Assembly (NCBI GenBank): GCA_944386375.1
Contig: CALXAW010000060.1
Span: forward strand, 1 to 7,846
DNA: 7,846 nucleotides
Direction: 5' to 3'
From: an uncultured Clostridia bacterium
GTDB lineage: Bacteria > Bacillota > Clostridia > TANB77 > CAG-508
The notes under the pieces were generated by a model that saw only the letters and a list, made by a program, of their open reading frames with translations, did not search any database and was not told the DNA's origin. Numbering within the stretch: position 1 is the stretch's first letter; the number at the start of each line of letters is the position of its first letter. The translations under genes were made by a program, and so were the position numbers. Below, in pieces: positions 6,337 through 7,846 of this stretch.

Positions 6337-6366
6337 TTTAAAGTTAAAAATGTAATATTCTATCAT
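6337..6366 (+). promoter_or_regulatory. Tentative promoter of the surface-protein gene
   Basis: TTTAAA (6337-6342) and TATCAT (6361-6366) are 18 bases apart, and transcription would start near 6373, about 32 bases before the start codon. The -35 matches the consensus weakly, and TAATAT at 6352-6357 is a competing -10. Confidence 0.3.
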
Positions 6367-6389
6367 TTTTTGACTAATTTATGCCAAAA

Positions 6390-6396
6390 GAAAGGA
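6390..6396 (+). promoter_or_regulatory. Ribosome binding site that sets the surface-protein start
   Basis: GAAAGGA ends 8 bases before the ATG at 6405. The longer open frame begins at an ATG at 6381 with only T/A sequence before it, and another ATG at 6396 overlaps this site, so 6405 is preferred. Confidence 0.65.
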
Positions 6397-6404
6397 TGAA
6401 AAAT

Positions 6405-7556
6405 ATGAAAAAGTCTATTAAACTTATGTTGTTTTTAGCTGTTACTGCTTTTATTGCTTTTACAATACCTAATTTTAGTAATGCTGCAGATAATACAGCT
6501 CATGATGAAGAATCTTTAAATTCTGTTATAAATAGTGCTGACCCTGGTACTACAATCACATTGGAAAATGATATAACTGTTACTAAACCTATAGTTATTG
6601 CAAAAGAATTAACTATTGATGGTAACGGTCATAATGTTGTTGGTTCTAATGATTGGACTTCTACTTCTGGAAATCAAACTATGTTTACTGCACAGTTTTC
6701 TGATGCTAAACTTACTTTAAAAAATATTAATTTAAAAAATGGTCCAAAATATGGTGTTCAATCTTATGATGGAGCAACTGTAATACTTGATAATGTATAT
6801 ATTACAGGATTTAAGTATGGTGGTGTTCTTGCAAATGGTGGTAAAGTTGAAGTTAAAAGTTTACATTTAGGTACTAATGGTACTGGTTCTAATAATGGTA
6901 TAGAAATAGACAAAGGTGCTTCTGCAACTAATAACCCTACATTAGTTATGTCTGGTACTTTAACTTCTGATGTTGCAGAAAATGTTGTTTATATTGCAGA
7001 AAATGGTCATTTAACAGATTTTACTGTAACTAATAGTGCTGATACTACAAATAAAATATTTATTGCTGGTAATAAGGTAGTTGTTACAGATGCTGCTGAA
7101 AATGTTATTTTTGAATCTACAGTACCTGACAAAATAAACGGAAATACAGATGCTCAAAAAGTTGTTATAACACTTGTTGCAAATGATGTTACAAATAAAA
7201 TAACTGTAAATAAAGGTGAGCAAATTACAGCAGATACTTTAAAAACACACATTAAATTAGCTGAAAGTCAAACTATAGACGGCTTTTATGCTGATTCTAC
7301 TTTTAATGCTACTTTTGATTTTACTAAAACTATAGATACAGATACAACTATTTATGCTAAAATATCTACTGTTCAAGCTCCTGAGCCTGAACCAGAACCT
7401 ACACCAGTACCTGAACCTACTCCAGAAGTAACTACTGAGGAAAAAGACGAAACTCCAAAAACAGGTGTAGAAAATTATTTAGCTCTTTCTGTTTTAACAT
7501 TAATTATGGCAAGTGCCTTACTTTGTACTTTGGAACGAAAAAAATCTTCTAAATAG
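6405..7556 (+). CDS. Sortase-anchored surface protein with beta-helix and InlB-type repeat
   Basis: Starting at the ATG at 6405 gives 383 residues opening with a clear signal peptide (MKKSIK, hydrophobic core 7-21, likely cleavage after SNA at 25-27). Residues 33-235 resemble the pectate-lyase-like adhesive domain of Gram-positive surface proteins: 'SADPGTTITLENDITVTKPIVIAKELTIDGNGHNV' (in pieces 44-78) and further rungs such as LTLKNINLKNG and VILDNVYITGF. Residues 256-320 look like a diverged Listeria-Bacteroides (InlB B-type) repeat, with ITVNKGEQIT, IDGFYADSTFNATFDF and TTIYAKI. A Pro-Glu-Pro-Thr stalk (325-341) leads to the sorting signal TPKTG (350-354), a membrane segment (357-375) and the tail ERKKSSK. 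Thr replaces the usual Leu of LPXTG. It should be covalently linked to peptidoglycan and act in adhesion or surface interaction. No catalytic residues are evident. It is monocistronic, divergent from the sec cluster, and no sortase gene is in the window. Confidence 0.86.
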   Translation: MKKSIKLMLFLAVTAFIAFTIPNFSNAADNTAHDEESLNSVINSADPGTTITLENDITVTKPIVIAKELTIDGNGHNVVGSNDWTSTSGNQTMFTAQFSDAKLTLKNINLKNGPKYGVQSYDGATVILDNVYITGFKYGGVLANGGKVEVKSLHLGTNGTGSNNGIEIDKGASATNNPTLVMSGTLTSDVAENVVYIAENGHLTDFTVTNSADTTNKIFIAGNKVVVTDAAENVIFESTVPDKINGNTDAQKVVITLVANDVTNKITVNKGEQITADTLKTHIKLAESQTIDGFYADSTFNATFDFTKTIDTDTTIYAKISTVQAPEPEPEPTPVPEPTPEVTTEEKDETPKTGVENYLALSVLTLIMASALLCTLERKKSSK

Positions 7557-7570
7557 TTTTAAATAATTTT

Positions 7571-7727
7571 AGAACAAATCGGAAAGCCATTTTATTAACG
7601 ACATTTAAAACGTTTTCGTTGGCTTTCCGTAAATTTGTTCAAGCGCCAATTTTACGCAAGTAAAATTGTGTGCAACGGTGGAGCAAAGCGACTTCTAGTA
7701 TAGGAAAAACTCGATTTTTCCTATACT
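7571..7727 (+). repeat. Structured 157-bp repeat, copy 1 (complete)
   Basis: Three hairpins lie in order. Hairpin 1 pairs GAACAAAT (7572-7579) with ATTTGTTC (7633-7640), and inside it CGGAAAGCCA (7580-7589) with TGGCTTTCCG (7620-7629), leaving a TAA bulge at 7630-7632. Hairpin 2 pairs GCGC and CAATTTTAC (7643-7655) with GTAAAATTG and GTGC (7660-7673, one bulged T) under a GCAA tetraloop (7656-7659). A single-stranded-looking stretch with GGTGGAGCAAAGCGAC follows. Hairpin 3 pairs TTCTAGTATAGGAAAAA (7693-7709) with 7715-7731, its last bases being shared with the start of the next copy. It begins 14 bp after the surface-protein stop. It has no gene and no T-tract typical of a terminator. Confidence 0.88.
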
Positions 7728-7846
7728 AGAACAAATCGGAAAGCCATTTTATTAACGACATTTAAAACGTTTTCGTTGGCTTTCCGTAAATTTGTTCAAG
7801 CGCCAATTTTACGCAAGTAAAATTGTGTGCAATGTTGGAGCGTAGC
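7728..7846 (+). repeat. Structured 157-bp repeat, copy 2 (cut by window edge)
   Basis: This copy is a direct tandem repeat of 7571-7727 at a period of 157 bp. The first 105 bases are identical between the two copies. The remaining 14 visible bases contain four substitutions (AATGTTGGAGCGTAGC against AACGGTGGAGCAAAGC). Hairpins 1 and 2 are complete and hairpin 3 lies beyond the window. The array may continue. Confidence 0.88.

Larger units (their letters stand above)
6180..6404. other. Divergent AT-rich intergenic region
   Basis: This 225-bp stretch separates the leftward TIGR04086-HD-sec cluster from the rightward surface-protein gene and must hold both promoters. It is nearly all A and T with long T-runs. 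For the leftward gene no -35/-10 pair with proper spacing can be chosen. A 15-bp near-palindrome ATTCTAATTTGGAAT at 6259-6273 is a possible operator but could be chance in this composition. No small gene was found. Confidence 0.6.

Noticed and set aside
7693..7731. Hairpin 3 as a rho-independent terminator for the surface-protein gene
   Set aside because: The stem is strong but is followed by GAACAAAT rather than a T-tract, and it recurs as part of a repeated unit.
7571..7846. CRISPR array
   Set aside because: The repeat unit is 157 bp with no variable spacers, and there are no cas genes.
7571..7846. Integron attC sites or an insertion-sequence end
   Set aside because: No cassette genes, integrase or transposase, and I cannot identify the attC core-site arrangement; three separate hairpins in fixed order do not fit one attC.

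Overview
This window looks like chromosomal DNA from a very AT-rich, Gram-positive Bacillota, most likely an uncultured Clostridia-type gut bacterium. The reasons are strong AGGAGG ribosome sites with short spacers, two GTG starts, a sortase-anchored surface protein, a TIGR04086/DUF3792 small membrane protein beside an HD protein and separate SecD-like and SecF-like genes, and a coding style dominated by A/T-ending codons. There is no phage, plasmid, CRISPR or transposase gene.

Layout, left to right. (1) 1-105: the 5' part of a tRNA-Val(UAC) gene on the minus strand, cut by the window edge, with a near-consensus promoter inside a perfect 13-bp inverted repeat. (2) 164-2597: a two-gene minus-strand operon with a recognisable promoter. 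It encodes a large membrane-anchored extracytoplasmic beta-propeller protein and then a small DUF4190-like membrane protein. (3) 2598-2939: no gene. It holds a three-hairpin repeat element, a rho-independent-type hairpin that probably ends the sec operon, and the decayed remains of a second repeat element. (4) 2940-6179: a minus-strand cluster in transcription order TIGR04086 membrane protein, HD-domain phosphohydrolase, SecD-like, SecF-like. The SecD-like and SecF-like proteins are strongly diverged and the SecF-like one is short. (5) 6180-6404: a divergent AT-only intergenic region. (6) 6405-7556: a plus-strand secreted surface protein with a signal peptide, a pectate-lyase-like beta-helix domain, an InlB-type repeat, a proline-rich stalk and a TPKTG sorting signal. 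(7) 7571-7846: a tandem array of a 157-bp structured repeat that runs off the window.

The genes share an envelope theme: the Sec accessory factors would assist export of proteins such as the propeller protein and the sortase substrate, but no direct link is shown by the sequence.

The most unusual signal is the repeat family at 2625-2783, 2848-2937 and 7571-7846. Each complete copy is three hairpins in fixed order. The middle hairpin carries a GCAA tetraloop. Between the 2625 copy and the 7571 copies, parts of hairpins 1 and 3 differ in sequence while remaining paired. That is what one expects of a structured RNA or a hairpin-recognised DNA element, and I do not recognise it as a named family.
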